Shown: positions 26,084 through 34,976, counted from the stretch's first letter. The stretch is 64,000 bases of DNA from Vreelandella hamiltonii (GCF_014651775.1 NZ_BMXN01000002.1:62001-126000); one strand, 5' to 3'. Program-made: numbers and translations. Notes: generated from the letters alone by a model not told the origin.

Positions 26084-26290
26084 ATGTACGTATGCGTGTG
26101 CAAAGGAGTAACCGACCATCAGATTCGCCAGCAAGTGAGCGACGGAGCGCGCAGCTGGCGAGAAGTGCGTGAAGCCACCGGCTGCGGCACGCAATGTGGC
26201 AAATGCGCCTGCTATGCCAAGTCGCTGACCCGAGAAGCGGTTCAGGCGGCCCGCGCCGAAGCCGACATGAGTCTCGCTTACGCCGTATGA
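26084..26290 (+). CDS. bfd: Bacterioferritin-associated ferredoxin
   Basis: A 68-residue [2Fe-2S] protein. The ligands of E. coli Bfd are conserved: Cys4 and Cys6 (MYVCVCKG) and Cys38 and Cys41 (QCGKC), with an extra Cys34 and Cys43. It donates electrons to the haem of bacterioferritin to mobilise stored iron. bfr follows on the same strand after 170 bp containing a probable terminator, so the two genes can be regulated oppositely: bfd by iron starvation, bfr under iron-replete conditions. Confidence 0.95.
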   Translation: MYVCVCKGVTDHQIRQQVSDGARSWREVREATGCGTQCGKCACYAKSLTREAVQAARAEADMSLAYAV

Positions 26291-26356
26291 CGCGAATCAC
26301 TCTTGTTGGTTTTATATTTAGCAAATAGCTGATTTGCTTGAATTTTTTGTGTACCC

Positions 26357-26407
26357 GCCTATACTCCCGACAACGTTGGGAGTAAGCCTTTTTATGGCCT
26401 ATACTCC
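26357..26407 (+). terminator. Terminator-like hairpin between bfd and bfr with flanking direct repeat
   Basis: A 7-bp stem TACTCCC / GGGAGTA (26362-26368 and 26378-26384), with ACAACGTT in the loop region, is followed by GCCTTTTT: a plausible terminator for bfd. The 11-base sequence GCCTATACTCC occurs at 26357-26367 and again at 26397-26407, flanking the hairpin. The second copy may lie in the bfr promoter. Confidence 0.55.
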
Positions 26408-26460
26408 TTGTTTGACGCAGCTGTAATCAACAGCACTGTACGCTAAAAGAAGGTGACGGC

Positions 26461-26946
26461 ATGAAAGGTGATCCGAAGGTCATTCAGCATCTCAACATCG
26501 CACTCGGCAACGAACTGGTCGCCATCAACCAGTACTTCCTGCACGCCAAGATGTACAAGGATTGGGGTCTGAAAACCCTGGCCAAGTGGGAGTACGACGA
26601 GTCCATCGAAGAGATGCAGCACGCTGACAAGCTGATCGAGCGCATTCTGTTCCTGGAAGGCATCCCCAACCTGCAAGACCTCGGCAAGCTGCACATCGGC
26701 GAGAACGTCAAGGAAATGCTGGAAGCCGATCTCAAGATCGAGCACGACGGCCGCAACGACTACATCGAAGCCATCACCTACTGCGAAAGCGTCAAGGATT
26801 ACGTGACCCGCGACCTGCTGCGCGATCTGCTGGCCGATGAAGAGGGTCATATCGACCACATCGAAACGCAGCTGAAGCTGATCGAGCAGGTCGGTATTCA
26901 GAACTACCTGCAAAAGCACATGGCGCTGGCGACCGACGAAGAGTAA
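26461..26946 (+). CDS. bfr: Bacterioferritin
   Basis: A 161-residue iron-storage subunit of standard length that forms a 24-mer with haem at dimer interfaces. Ferroxidase ligands Glu18, Glu51 and His54 are in place, and the haem-ligand Met52 is present ([11 protein letters not shown]). Preceded by AGAAGGTGACGGC, a ribosome site. A strong bidirectional terminator follows. The pairing with bfd just upstream supports a store-and-release function for iron. Confidence 0.97.
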   Translation: MKGDPKVIQHLNIALGNELVAINQYFLHAKMYKDWGLKTLAKWEYDESIEEMQHADKLIERILFLEGIPNLQDLGKLHIGENVKEMLEADLKIEHDGRNDYIEAITYCESVKDYVTRDLLRDLLADEEGHIDHIETQLKLIEQVGIQNYLQKHMALATDEE

Positions 26947-26985
26947 CGCGTCAAGCCGGGCGTGCACTGCATCGCCCCGCCAACC

Positions 26986-27019
26986 AAAACGGGCAGCCCC
27001 TTGGGGCTGCCCGTTTTTT
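26986..27019. terminator. Bidirectional Rho-independent terminator between bfr and the CstA-type gene
   Basis: A stem of about 12 bp (AACGGGCAGCCCC / GGGGCTGCCCGTT) is flanked by AAAA on the left and TTTTTT on the right. It can end both the rightward bfr transcript and the leftward cstA-like transcript. Confidence 0.92.
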
Positions 27020-27043
27020 ATGCGCTTCGGGATGGATGGCGTG

Positions 27044-28525
27044 TCAGTGGCCCTGAGGCGCCAGTTGGCCCGCCGGATTCGCTGGGGCCTCGAGAACGGG
27101 TTCATCGACGCTGAAGGTCGTCCGGCTCAGGCGACGTACCCGCTTCATGAACAGCGCGATGCACACCAGCGTACCGCACGCGGCAACCACGTAGCTGACC
27201 TGCAGCGGCAGGTTGAAGCCAATGGGGGCGTAGGCGAGGTAGGTGAACGTTGCCATGGTCATGAAGACCGCCGGGATGGAGGTGATCAAGTAGGGCTTGC
27301 GGGAGAGTACCAGGTACATCGTCGCGGTCCACAGGGCGATGACGGCGGTGGTCTGGTTGGCCCAGGAGAAGTAGCGCCACAGCAGCGTGAAGTCCATGTG
27401 GGTGAGCGCATAAGAGGCCACGAACAGCGGCAGCGCGATCATGATGCGCTTGGCGATCGGTTTCTGGCCCACTTTCAGATAGTCGGCAATGATCATGCGC
27501 GCACTGCGGAAAGCGGTGTCACCGGACGTGATGGGCAGCACGATGACACCCAGTACCGCCAGCGTGCCACCGACGGCGCCCAGCATGGTGGTAGAGACTT
27601 CGCTGACCACGGCGGCCGGGCCACCGGACGCCAGCACGTCGGACAGGGTCTGGTCGCCGTAGAACAGGCTCATGGCGGCGGCGGCCCAGATCATGGCAAT
27701 CACGCCTTCGGCAATCATCATGCCGTAGAAGATCTTGCGGCCGTTGGTTTCGTTTTCAGTGGTTCGCGAGATGATCGGTGTCTGGGTGGCATGAAAGCCG
27801 GAAAGCGCACCACAGGAAATGGTCAGAAACAGCAGCGGGAAAATGGGCGCATTGTCCGGGTGCATGTTCTGGAAAGAGAGTTCGGGAATGGGCGCCCCAG
27901 TGACCACGAGGCCGATGCCGATACCGGCGGCACTGAACAGCAGCAGCGCTCCAAAGTAGGGGTAGATACGGCCAATCACCTTGTCGATGGGCAGCAGCGT
28001 GGCCACCAGGTAATAGGCAAAGATGGCCAGGATGATCAGCGTGACCGAGAAAGAGGTCATGTTGGCCAGCAGGGCAGCGGGCGACGTCACGAACACCGTA
28101 CCCACCAGCAACAGCAGCAAAATGGCAAAGCCGTTGACCACGTGCTTCATGGCTTTGCCCAGAAACTTGCCAGCCAGTTGGGGCAAGTGCGCGCCGTGAT
28201 TGCGAATCGAGATCATGCCGGTCAGGTAGTCGTGAACGGCACCGGCGAAAATACAGCCAATGACGATCCAGACGAACGCCACCGGGCCGTACAGCGCCCC
28301 CAGGATCGGGCCGAAAATAGGGCCTACGCCTGCAATGTTAAGCAGCTGGATCAAGGAGTTGCGCGTCGTATTCATCGGCACGTAGTCGATGTCGTCGCGC
28401 ATGCTGAAAGCGGGAGTCTGGCGCTTACGATCAGCGACAAACACGCGCTCGACGAACTTTCCGTAGGTAAAGTAACCCACGATCAGCAGCAGTATCGAGA
28501 GAATGAAGGTAATCATGTAAAGCAC
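27044..28525 (-). CDS. Carbon starvation CstA family transporter (short form)
   Basis: A 493-residue membrane protein with about 13 hydrophobic segments. CstA hallmarks are FVADRKRQTPAFSMRDDIDYVP, NIAGVGPIFGPILGALYGP, and GCIFAGAVHDYLTGMISIRNHG. It is much shorter than E. coli CstA and BtsT (about 700 residues), lacking the C-terminal region, as in the shorter CstA forms of many bacteria. The family imports pyruvate or peptides; the substrate here is not determined. It is transcribed toward bfr, separated by the shared terminator. Confidence 0.88.
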   Translation of the reverse strand: MLYMITFILSILLLIVGYFTYGKFVERVFVADRKRQTPAFSMRDDIDYVPMNTTRNSLIQLLNIAGVGPIFGPILGALYGPVAFVWIVIGCIFAGAVHDYLTGMISIRNHGAHLPQLAGKFLGKAMKHVVNGFAILLLLLVGTVFVTSPAALLANMTSFSVTLIILAIFAYYLVATLLPIDKVIGRIYPYFGALLLFSAAGIGIGLVVTGAPIPELSFQNMHPDNAPIFPLLFLTISCGALSGFHATQTPIISRTTENETNGRKIFYGMMIAEGVIAMIWAAAAMSLFYGDQTLSDVLASGGPAAVVSEVSTTMLGAVGGTLAVLGVIVLPITSGDTAFRSARMIIADYLKVGQKPIAKRIMIALPLFVASYALTHMDFTLLWRYFSWANQTTAVIALWTATMYLVLSRKPYLITSIPAVFMTMATFTYLAYAPIGFNLPLQVSYVVAACGTLVCIALFMKRVRRLSRTTFSVDEPVLEAPANPAGQLAPQGH

Positions 28526-28660
28526 TCAACAGGTCTGGGGGAGTGCGTGGCCCTTGATGGGCCACGCTTATTTAGCCGGAAGGAATGTACAGAGACCTGT
28601 CAGGTCATGCCTTACAACTTTAGTGGTTGACGACTTTAGTGGCTTACGACTTTAGTGGAA
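28526..28660. other. Gap between sodC and the CstA-type gene
   Basis: 135 bp on the promoter side of the cstA-like gene and the terminator side of sodC. It contains three tandem 16-base repeats next to the sodC stop (listed separately) and an imperfect repeat GACCTGTCAGGTC (28594-28606), which is a small palindrome. Confidence 0.5.
28611..28658 (-). repeat. Three tandem 16-base repeats directly after the sodC stop
   Basis: Consecutive units TTACAACTTTAGTGG, TTGACGACTTTAGTGG and CTTACGACTTTAGTGG share the core ACGACTTTAGTGG. The array ends two bases from the stop codon (TTA at 28661 on the plus strand), so on the minus strand it is the start of the 3' untranslated region. Confidence 0.85.
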
Positions 28661-29194
28661 TTACGAGCTGATCACGCCACACGCCATGCGAGCACCGCCG
28701 CCGCCCAGGTGAGGTTCGTCATCGTAGGTGTCGCCGCCTTCATGAATGATCAGGCTGCGGCCCAGCACGTCTTCCATGCTCAGGCGCGGTGCCAGCACCG
28801 GCAGGGTGGCTTCTCCGTCCTCATTGACGGTCAGCACCGGCAAATCACCCAGGTGGCCATCGCCATAGGGGCCCTGGTGGGTGTCGGTCTCTTCGGGGTC
28901 GTAGTGGCCACCAGCCGCTTGCGCTGCGGTCATCTCGCCATCTTCGTTTTCAGCCGGGTCGCAGCTGGCATTTTCATGCATGTGAAAGCCGTACACGCCT
29001 GGCTCCAGATCACTCAAGGAGGGCGTGAAGAGCACGCCGTGATCGGTATGCTCGATGGCGATGGTACCAATCGACTCTTCGATACCTTCAGCGCTCACCT
29101 TGTGTATCTCGACGTCCAATGCTTCATTGGCCTGTGCCGCGCCTGCCAACAGCAGGGCCGCAGCGATACCGGTCAGCGGTAATGAATAGCGCAT
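28661..29194 (-). CDS. sodC: Periplasmic Cu/Zn superoxide dismutase
   Basis: A 177-residue protein starting at the ATG at 29194 (MRYSLPLTGIAAALLL), with a signal peptide cleaved near AQA-NE. Metal and structural motifs are GFHMHENASCDP (Cu His ligands and disulfide Cys), GGHYDPEETDTHQGPYGDGHLGDLP (bridging and Zn ligands) and IHEGGDTYDDEPHLGGGGARMACGVI (final Cu His, active-site Arg and second Cys). It converts superoxide to peroxide in the periplasm. It is an isolated gene between the CstA-type transporter and the metal/peptide-type importer. Confidence 0.96.
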   Translation of the reverse strand: MRYSLPLTGIAAALLLAGAAQANEALDVEIHKVSAEGIEESIGTIAIEHTDHGVLFTPSLSDLEPGVYGFHMHENASCDPAENEDGEMTAAQAAGGHYDPEETDTHQGPYGDGHLGDLPVLTVNEDGEATLPVLAPRLSMEDVLGRSLIIHEGGDTYDDEPHLGGGGARMACGVISS

Positions 29195-29278
29195 GTGATG
29201 GCTCCTTTCCTTGTCCATGGAAGCCCTGGCACAGCGTGGCGTGCCAAGGGGTACCTTATCAAGGTAGTTGGCGAAGGG

Positions 29279-30700
29279 CTAACCCGCCAACGTCAGGGCC
29301 ATCTGCCGGTCACACACTTTCTCGATCAAGGCCGGGTCATGGCTGACCAGCATCACCGCGCAGCCCTGCTCCCGGGCCAGCTCGATGAGCAGGCTGAGGG
29401 TGTGCTGCTGAGTGACGGGGTCGAGCCTGGACGTGGGTTCGTCGGCGAACAGGAAGCGTGGCTCGAGCAGCAGCACGCGCAGCATCGCGAAGCGCTGCAG
29501 TTCACCGCCGGAAATCTCCCCCGGCCGGCGGGCCAGCAGGTGGTCGTCGAGCCCCAGGCGCTGCAGCAGCGGTGCTACCCGTGCCGGGTCGAAGCGGTGA
29601 CGGCGCTGCAGGTCGGCCAGCAGCTGCGCCAGTGTCCAGTGGGGCGAAAAGGCGGCCGGAGGGTCTTGGTAGAGCTTCTGGCGGCCCAGTACGGGAATAC
29701 TTTGATGGTAGTCGACGCGCCCCTGATTGGGCCGCGTGACGCCCAGCAGAATATCGCCCAGCGTGCTCTTTCCGCAGCCGGAAGGGCCCACCACGCCGAT
29801 GATCTCGCCGGGGCGCAGGCTGACCTCCAGCTGGGAGAACAGCGCTCGACCGCCGCGCGTCATGGCAAGCCCCTGGGCGCTGACCACGGGGGCCTCGGCG
29901 TGGCCACGAAACACGGGGGGATCGGGCCAGCGGCTGGGTTCGGCGGCCAGCAGGCGTTGGGCATACTCGGTATTCGGGTGGTTCAGCAGCACCTCGGCAG
30001 GGCCGCGTTCGACCACCTGCCCCTTGCGCAGAATGATCACTTCGCCCCCCAGTCGCCGGGCGACTTCGATATCGTGCGTGATGGTTAGCAGGGCGCCGCC
30101 ACGCTCGGGGGTGCTGGCCAGTAATTCGACCACTTCATCCCGGCGCGGGGCATCCAGCCCTTTGGTGGGCTCATCGGCAATCACCATGGCAGCCCCCGCA
30201 GCGCTGGCGGCCGCGAAGGCCACCCGCTGGGCCATGCCGCCGGAAAGCTCCCCCGGCAGTTTATGCAGCGCATGGGCAAGGCCCAGGCGGCTCAGCTCGG
30301 CCTTGGCGGCGGCTTGGGCGTCTGCTGCTGTCTTGCCAGCGACGAAACGATGGGTTTCTGCCACTTGTGGCAGGGCGCGCATGGTGGGGTCCAGCGCGTT
30401 CCAGGGCTCCTGGGGCAGCAGCGCCAGAGTGCGGCCCCACAGCGCCTGCCGGCTTTGCGGGGCGTTGGCAGGGTAAGTCACACCGGCAATTTCCAGCGAA
30501 CCTTGCGCCGCCAGCCCCGGCGGCAGCGTGCCCATGATGGCCTGGGCAATCAGGCTCTTGCCCGAACCGGTTTCCCCCAGCAGGGTCAGACGCTGGCCAG
30601 CGGCCAGACGAAAGCTGATCGGGGCGATGGTGACGCCGTCGCCAGTGATCTCCAGATCACTGACATCCAGCAGTTGAGTGGTGAGCGTCATGGAGGTCAT
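29279..30700 (-). CDS. ABC transporter ATP-binding protein with two fused ATPase domains (Dpp/Opp/Nik type)
   Basis: A 473-residue fusion starting at the ATG at 30700, whose ATGA overlaps the permease stop; the longer open frame to 31060 lies in the permease gene. First domain: Walker A GETGSGKS, signature ELSGGMAQRVAF, Walker B MVIADEPTKGLD. Second: Walker A GPSGCGKST, signature EISGGELQRFAM, Walker B FLFADEPTSRLD. It combines the roles of DppD and DppF as in YejF-type systems. It powers the importer whose other parts are the three genes upstream. Confidence 0.9.
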   Translation of the reverse strand: MTSMTLTTQLLDVSDLEITGDGVTIAPISFRLAAGQRLTLLGETGSGKSLIAQAIMGTLPPGLAAQGSLEIAGVTYPANAPQSRQALWGRTLALLPQEPWNALDPTMRALPQVAETHRFVAGKTAADAQAAAKAELSRLGLAHALHKLPGELSGGMAQRVAFAAASAAGAAMVIADEPTKGLDAPRRDEVVELLASTPERGGALLTITHDIEVARRLGGEVIILRKGQVVERGPAEVLLNHPNTEYAQRLLAAEPSRWPDPPVFRGHAEAPVVSAQGLAMTRGGRALFSQLEVSLRPGEIIGVVGPSGCGKSTLGDILLGVTRPNQGRVDYHQSIPVLGRQKLYQDPPAAFSPHWTLAQLLADLQRRHRFDPARVAPLLQRLGLDDHLLARRPGEISGGELQRFAMLRVLLLEPRFLFADEPTSRLDPVTQQHTLSLLIELAREQGCAVMLVSHDPALIEKVCDRQMALTLAG

Positions 30701-31539
30701 CGTGGGTCCTTCCCTGCCAGCAGGTTCAAGCTCAAGACCACCACGAACAGCACGAAAATCGGCTGCGCCATGGCCCAGGGAGCTTCGTGGTAGTAGGGCA
30801 ACAGCTCGATCATCATCAAGCCCAGTTCCGCCGTGGGCGGCCGCAGGCCAACGCTGACAAAGCCCAGCGCGGCCATGGCGAGAATCGCGCTGGCGGCACC
30901 GAAGGCGGCCAGCGTGAACACCTGGGGCGCCAGCTCCGGCCATAAGTGGCGACGAAACAGCATCACCGGGCCAAAGCCCAGCAGTCGGCTGGCTTCGATC
31001 TGTGGCGAAGTGACCAGCGCTTGGGTGCGCGCTCGTACTACCCGGAAATACTCGATCCACAGCACCAGCGAGATCCCCACGTAGAGGGTCCAGAAGTTGC
31101 CGGGGGCGATGGCGGCCAGCAGCAGCACCAGCAACAGGCCCGGCAGCGCCAGGCAGGCATCGGCAACGCTACCCAGCAGGCGGTCGGTCCAGCCGCCCCG
31201 CCAGCCCGCCACGACGCCCAGCAGTACGCCGGGAATGGCGGCGGTGGCTACGCTGAGCAGTGCCATGCCCAATGAGAGCCGAATGGCGGCCGCCATACGC
31301 GCCAGCATGCTGCGGCCAAGGTGGTCGGTACCGAAGGGCTCGGCCAGCGAGGGTGCCTGCAGGATGCGGCTGAGCTGCTGGCGGGCGGGGTCGGCGTCGA
31401 CCAGCCAGGGCACCAGCCAGGCAAACGCGAGCAGCAGGGCCAGCAGGCCCGCGCCCCACCATTGGCGCGCCGATAGCAGTGTCGTATGGCCATGCAGGGG
31501 GCGGGAGGCAGGTAGCCGTGACGAGGTAGTGCCCATCAT
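30697..31539 (-). CDS. ABC transporter permease (DppC/NikC type)
   Basis: A 280-residue permease from the ATG at 31539 (MMGTTSSR), overlapping the upstream permease stop by 4 bp. About six hydrophobic segments. The DppC-type motif FGTDHLGRSMLARMAAAIRLSLGMALL is present. The coupling loop RARTQALVTSPQIEASRLLGFGPVMLFRRHLWPEL matches the E-A-A-x3-G pattern as EASRLLG. It forms a heterodimer with the DppB-type permease at 31536-32504. Confidence 0.9.
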   Translation of the reverse strand: MMGTTSSRLPASRPLHGHTTLLSARQWWGAGLLALLLAFAWLVPWLVDADPARQQLSRILQAPSLAEPFGTDHLGRSMLARMAAAIRLSLGMALLSVATAAIPGVLLGVVAGWRGGWTDRLLGSVADACLALPGLLLVLLLAAIAPGNFWTLYVGISLVLWIEYFRVVRARTQALVTSPQIEASRLLGFGPVMLFRRHLWPELAPQVFTLAAFGAASAILAMAALGFVSVGLRPPTAELGLMMIELLPYYHEAPWAMAQPIFVLFVVVLSLNLLAGKDPR

Positions 31540-32504
31540 GCTTGGCGTCTCCTTGGGTCGAGTAGGTGGCAGGCGATATCCACCGCCGTATTCAGCAGCA
31601 CGAACAGCAGGCCCATGACCAGCGCCGTGCCCTGAATCATCGGCACGTCTCGGGCCACGATGGCGTGCACCAGGGCGTGGCCGATGCCGGGCCAGGCGAA
31701 CAGGGTTTCGACCACCACGACACCTTCGATCAGGTAGACGAACTGGACGCCCAGATAGGCCACCACGGGCACCGATGCGTTGCGCAGACCGTGGCGCAGG
31801 AAGCTGCGCCGTGGCCCAAGGCCCTTGGTATGAGAAAAGGCGTAGTAGGCCGACTGGGAAACCTCGGCCATGGCGTTGCGAGCCACGCGGCTGGAGACCG
31901 CCGCCAGGCCCAGCGCCAGCGTCAGGGCCGGTAGCACGGTATGCATCGGCCCACCGTGGCCTGCCACCGGCAGCCAGCCCAGGGTGACGGCAAACAGCAT
32001 GATCAGCAGTAGCCCGACGGCAAAGGCGGGCAGCGCGCGCAACACGCTGGCGGCGACTTCGCTGGTGCGATCCAGCAGGCCGCCGGGGCGGCGCCCGGCC
32101 GCCAGCCCCAGCGGGGGCCCAATCAGCAGCGAGAGCAACACCGCCACCACGGCCAGGCTCAAGGAGTGGCCCAACTGGTGGGAAAGCTCTTCCAGCACGG
32201 GCCGCCCGCTCACCAGCGAGCGGCCCAGGTCGAACTGGACGAGATCCCATAGCCAGCCCAGGTAGGCGCCCAGGCCCGACTGGTCCAGCGCCAGCTCGGC
32301 CCGCACGGCCTCGGCGGCGGCGCCATCCACCATGTCATGCCCATAGCGACCGGCGGCAATGCGGTAGGCCATATCGCCTGGCAGGGTGCGGGTAATGATG
32401 AACGTCAGCGTGCCCACCAGCCAGGCCACCAGCCCTGCCTGCAACAGCCGCGACCACAGTAGTCGGCCCAATCCATGGTTCCAGCGTGATATCACTCTGC
32501 CCAC
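31536..32504 (-). CDS. ABC transporter permease (DppB/NikB type)
   Basis: A 322-residue permease with the N-terminal helix LGTLTFIITRTLPGDMAYRIA, the family segment LDQSGLGAYLGWLWDLVQFDLGRSL (LGxS motif), and a coupling loop RNAMAEVSQSAYYAFSHTKGLGPRRSFLRHGLRNA. It overlaps the binding-protein gene by 13 bp and the next permease by 4 bp, so the operon is tightly coupled. The substrate may be a peptide, opine or nickel/zinc chelate. Confidence 0.9.
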   Translation of the reverse strand: MGRVISRWNHGLGRLLWSRLLQAGLVAWLVGTLTFIITRTLPGDMAYRIAAGRYGHDMVDGAAAEAVRAELALDQSGLGAYLGWLWDLVQFDLGRSLVSGRPVLEELSHQLGHSLSLAVVAVLLSLLIGPPLGLAAGRRPGGLLDRTSEVAASVLRALPAFAVGLLLIMLFAVTLGWLPVAGHGGPMHTVLPALTLALGLAAVSSRVARNAMAEVSQSAYYAFSHTKGLGPRRSFLRHGLRNASVPVVAYLGVQFVYLIEGVVVVETLFAWPGIGHALVHAIVARDVPMIQGTALVMGLLFVLLNTAVDIACHLLDPRRRQA

Positions 32505-34027
32505 CCCATTTGGTCGATGCGGTAACTGCGCTCCAGCGGATCGATGGAGAACCCTTCCAGGGCGCTGTTGACCGCTGCGGTTTGCTGATACCAGGCCACG
32601 GGAATCAGCGGCATCTGCTGGTGAAGGCGCTCTGCGACCAGCGGTGCCAGGTCATCGAGGGTCTGCTCGTCGGTGGCTTGACGCAGCGCGTCCAGCCACT
32701 GAGCCACCTCTTCGTCACGCCAGTTCATGGTGCCCCAGTCGCCGCCCATCGAGTTGGCGTCACTGCCGATATCGTCCATCAGCGAGCCCAGCGGGTTGGG
32801 CACCAGACCGTAGTTGCGGCCAACCAGGCCGACTTCCAGGCTGTTGTCGTGGTGGCCGGAAGGGATCTCGCTGGCGTTACCCACGGCGACTTCCAGCGCG
32901 ACACCAATATCGCGCCACTGATCCTGCAAGGCAGTGGCCACGACCGGAAGCTCGGGGCGATCCGAATAGGTGCGCAGGGTCAAGGCAAACGGCTGGCCAT
33001 CGCGCTCCAGCATGCCATCACGCCCTGCTTCCCAGCCCAGTTCGGCCAGCAGCGCTTTGGCGGCTTCGATATCCTGGGCATCCGCAGGGTCAAGCCCCAG
33101 GTGCCAGGGGCCAAGGCTATCCGGGAAGAGTTCTGCGGCCGCGGCTTCCGGGGTGCGCAGCAGGCCCGCCGCAATGCCCTGCCGGTCGATGGCCATGCTC
33201 AGCGCCTGACGAGCGCGCGCATCTTCCAGCAGCGCATGGCCTGCATTCAGTTTCAGCATGATGGTGCGTGGCAGCGGCTCGGCGTGCAGCGCTAGCCGTG
33301 CGTGACGCGCCAGGCGTGCCTGGCTGGCGGGGTCCAGGGTATACACGATATCGGCGTCACCGCTTTCGGCCATCAGGGCGCGGGTTTCGCCTCGGCTAAC
33401 GGCCAGGTAGCTGGCGCTGGCAATGTTGGCGGGCTCTCCCCAGTAATTCTCGAACCGCGTAACGGTCATGCGCTGCGGGGGCGAGAGCGCCTCCACCTGA
33501 TAAGGGCCGCTACCGATCATCGCCACGACGTCGCCATTATCGGCAAACGCCGCATCGGCAAGAATCAGCGTGGTGGAGTGTGCCAACAGGGCCGGCAGGG
33601 GCGAGAAGGGGCTTTCCAGCTCGATGATCACGGCACCCTGGTCGGCCCGCATCTGCTGAATCGGGGCGCTGTCGAGTATGCCCGGTTTGGCGCGGGCGAC
33701 TTCCAGGCTGTGGAGCGCTGCCTCGGCGGTCACGGCGCTGCCGTCATGAAAGGTGGCCCCCTCCCGCAGCGTGAAACGCCATGTCAGGCCGTCTTCGGAG
33801 ACCTCCCAGGCGCTGGCGAGTCCTGGGGCAAGCTGTCCGTTCGAGTCGGTGTCCACCAGGGTTTCGGCCACGCGCATGCGGCCAAATACATAGCCCGAGA
33901 TGGCCGGGTCTGGCCCCTTGATTTCCCACGGGGCGACGATATCCAGGCGCTGTTCGTTCGCCCATGCAGCAGGCGTTACGGGTAAAGCCAGTAGGAGGGT
34001 GACTCCCGCAGCAAAGGCGCGCTTCAT
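32492..34027 (-). CDS. ABC transporter substrate-binding protein, family 5 (Dpp/Nik/opine type)
   Basis: A 511-residue periplasmic protein starting at the ATG at 34027 (MKRAFAAGVTLLLALP, preceded by AGGAG), with signal-peptide cleavage near AWA-NE. Family 5 features are LAPGLASAWEVSEDGLTWRFTLREGATFHDGS, the hinge block near ARQALSMAIDRQGIAAGLL, and a C-terminal ATDEQTLDDLAPLVAERLHQQMPLIPVAW. It resembles nickel/opine-binding relatives more than typical oligopeptide-binding proteins in length, but the ligand is not certain. A Zur-like box lies 24-40 bases upstream, which suggests zinc or a zinc chelate; this is inference. Confidence 0.85.
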   Translation of the reverse strand: MKRAFAAGVTLLLALPVTPAAWANEQRLDIVAPWEIKGPDPAISGYVFGRMRVAETLVDTDSNGQLAPGLASAWEVSEDGLTWRFTLREGATFHDGSAVTAEAALHSLEVARAKPGILDSAPIQQMRADQGAVIIELESPFSPLPALLAHSTTLILADAAFADNGDVVAMIGSGPYQVEALSPPQRMTVTRFENYWGEPANIASASYLAVSRGETRALMAESGDADIVYTLDPASQARLARHARLALHAEPLPRTIMLKLNAGHALLEDARARQALSMAIDRQGIAAGLLRTPEAAAAELFPDSLGPWHLGLDPADAQDIEAAKALLAELGWEAGRDGMLERDGQPFALTLRTYSDRPELPVVATALQDQWRDIGVALEVAVGNASEIPSGHHDNSLEVGLVGRNYGLVPNPLGSLMDDIGSDANSMGGDWGTMNWRDEEVAQWLDALRQATDEQTLDDLAPLVAERLHQQMPLIPVAWYQQTAAVNSALEGFSIDPLERSYRIDQMGWAE

Positions 34028-34050
34028 AAGAAACTCCTGATAGATTAAAA

Positions 34051-34067
34051 GAGTTATCTTATAACAT
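34051..34067 (-). promoter_or_regulatory. Zur-like box upstream of the family 5 importer operon
   Basis: GAGTTATCTTATAACAT matches the gammaproteobacterial Zur consensus ATGTTATANTATAACAT at 13 of 16 scored positions, with perfect GTTAT/ATAAC arms. It is enclosed by a further inverted repeat CCTGATA (34036-34042) / TATCAGG (34067-34073). It is placed to block the promoter of the importer operon. Confidence 0.6.
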
Positions 34068-34194
34068 ATCAGGCTGGATATGAAAGTCATTCTCGTCTGT
34101 GCAACGGATGACATTCACCTCTGTAGCCGCGACAATAGCCCGTCGGGCATATCGCCATCCGGGTCGTCGTTTCATGCCGCTAGTAGGGAGTTCC

Positions 34195-34968
34195 ATGCCG
34201 CCACTCAACATCCTCTATCAGGATGAGCACCTCGTTGCCGTGCATAAGCCTTCCGGGCTGCTGGTGCACCGCTCCGCCCTGGCACGGGGGGAAACCGAAT
34301 TTCTGCTCCAGCGTCTGCGCGACCAGCTGGGCAAGCGGGTATATCCCGTGCATCGGCTGGACCGGCCCACCTCCGGGGTCATGGTGCTGGGGCTCTCGTC
34401 GGAAGCGGCGGCGCTGCTGGCCGAAGCGTTCAGCGAACGCCAGGTGGAGAAGCGTTACCTGGCCGTGGTGCGCGGCAAGGCGCCTGAGCAGGAGCGGCTG
34501 GACTACCCGCTCAGGGAGGAGGACGGCACCCGACCCAAGGCGGAAATGCCCGCCATGCCCGCGATGACCGACATTCGCCGTCTGGACAGCGTCGAGCTAC
34601 CCGTGCAGGTAGACCGCTACCCGGTGGCGCGTTACTCGCTGGTGGAGGCGCGCCCCCTGACCGGGCGACGCCACCAGATACGCCGCCACTTGTCCCGGCG
34701 CGGCTACCCGATCATCGGCGACGCCAAGCACGGCAAGAGTGTCCACAACCGCTTTTTTGCCGAACAGCTGGCAGCGCCACGCCTGCTGCTGGCAGCGACT
34801 TACCTGGCCTTCGATCACCCGCTGCTGGATAAGCGCATTCAGCTTGGCTGTGCCGTGGACGACACCATGAAGCACCTGTTCGAGCAGTTTGGCTGGCAGG
34901 GGCATTTACCCCTGGATAGCGTGCGAACGCCGCCCATTGCCAAGCCTTCTGTCCTCCAAGCCCTGTGA
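34195..34968 (+). CDS. truC: tRNA pseudouridine(65) synthase TruC
   Basis: A 257-residue RluA-family enzyme. Start at the ATG at 34195 after GGGAG; earlier in-frame ATGs exist but have poorer sites. The opening ILYQDEHLVAVHKPSGLLVHRS and catalytic HRLDRPTSGVMVLG (Asp nucleophile) are intact, followed by TGRRHQIRRHLSRRGYPIIGDAKHG. The short linker and C-terminus fit TruC, which modifies U65 of tRNA(Ile) and tRNA(Asp). It may start a three-gene set with tcdA and the DUF1653 gene, all with touching or overlapping ends. Confidence 0.9.
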   Translation: MPPLNILYQDEHLVAVHKPSGLLVHRSALARGETEFLLQRLRDQLGKRVYPVHRLDRPTSGVMVLGLSSEAAALLAEAFSERQVEKRYLAVVRGKAPEQERLDYPLREEDGTRPKAEMPAMPAMTDIRRLDSVELPVQVDRYPVARYSLVEARPLTGRRHQIRRHLSRRGYPIIGDAKHGKSVHNRFFAEQLAAPRLLLAATYLAFDHPLLDKRIQLGCAVDDTMKHLFEQFGWQGHLPLDSVRTPPIAKPSVLQAL

Positions 34969-34976
34969 GTCAGCCC

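Noticed and set aside
27020-28630. 536-residue plus-strand open frame opposite the CstA-type gene
   Set aside because: Antisense shadow; very polar, repetitive composition and it runs across the terminator at 26986-27019.
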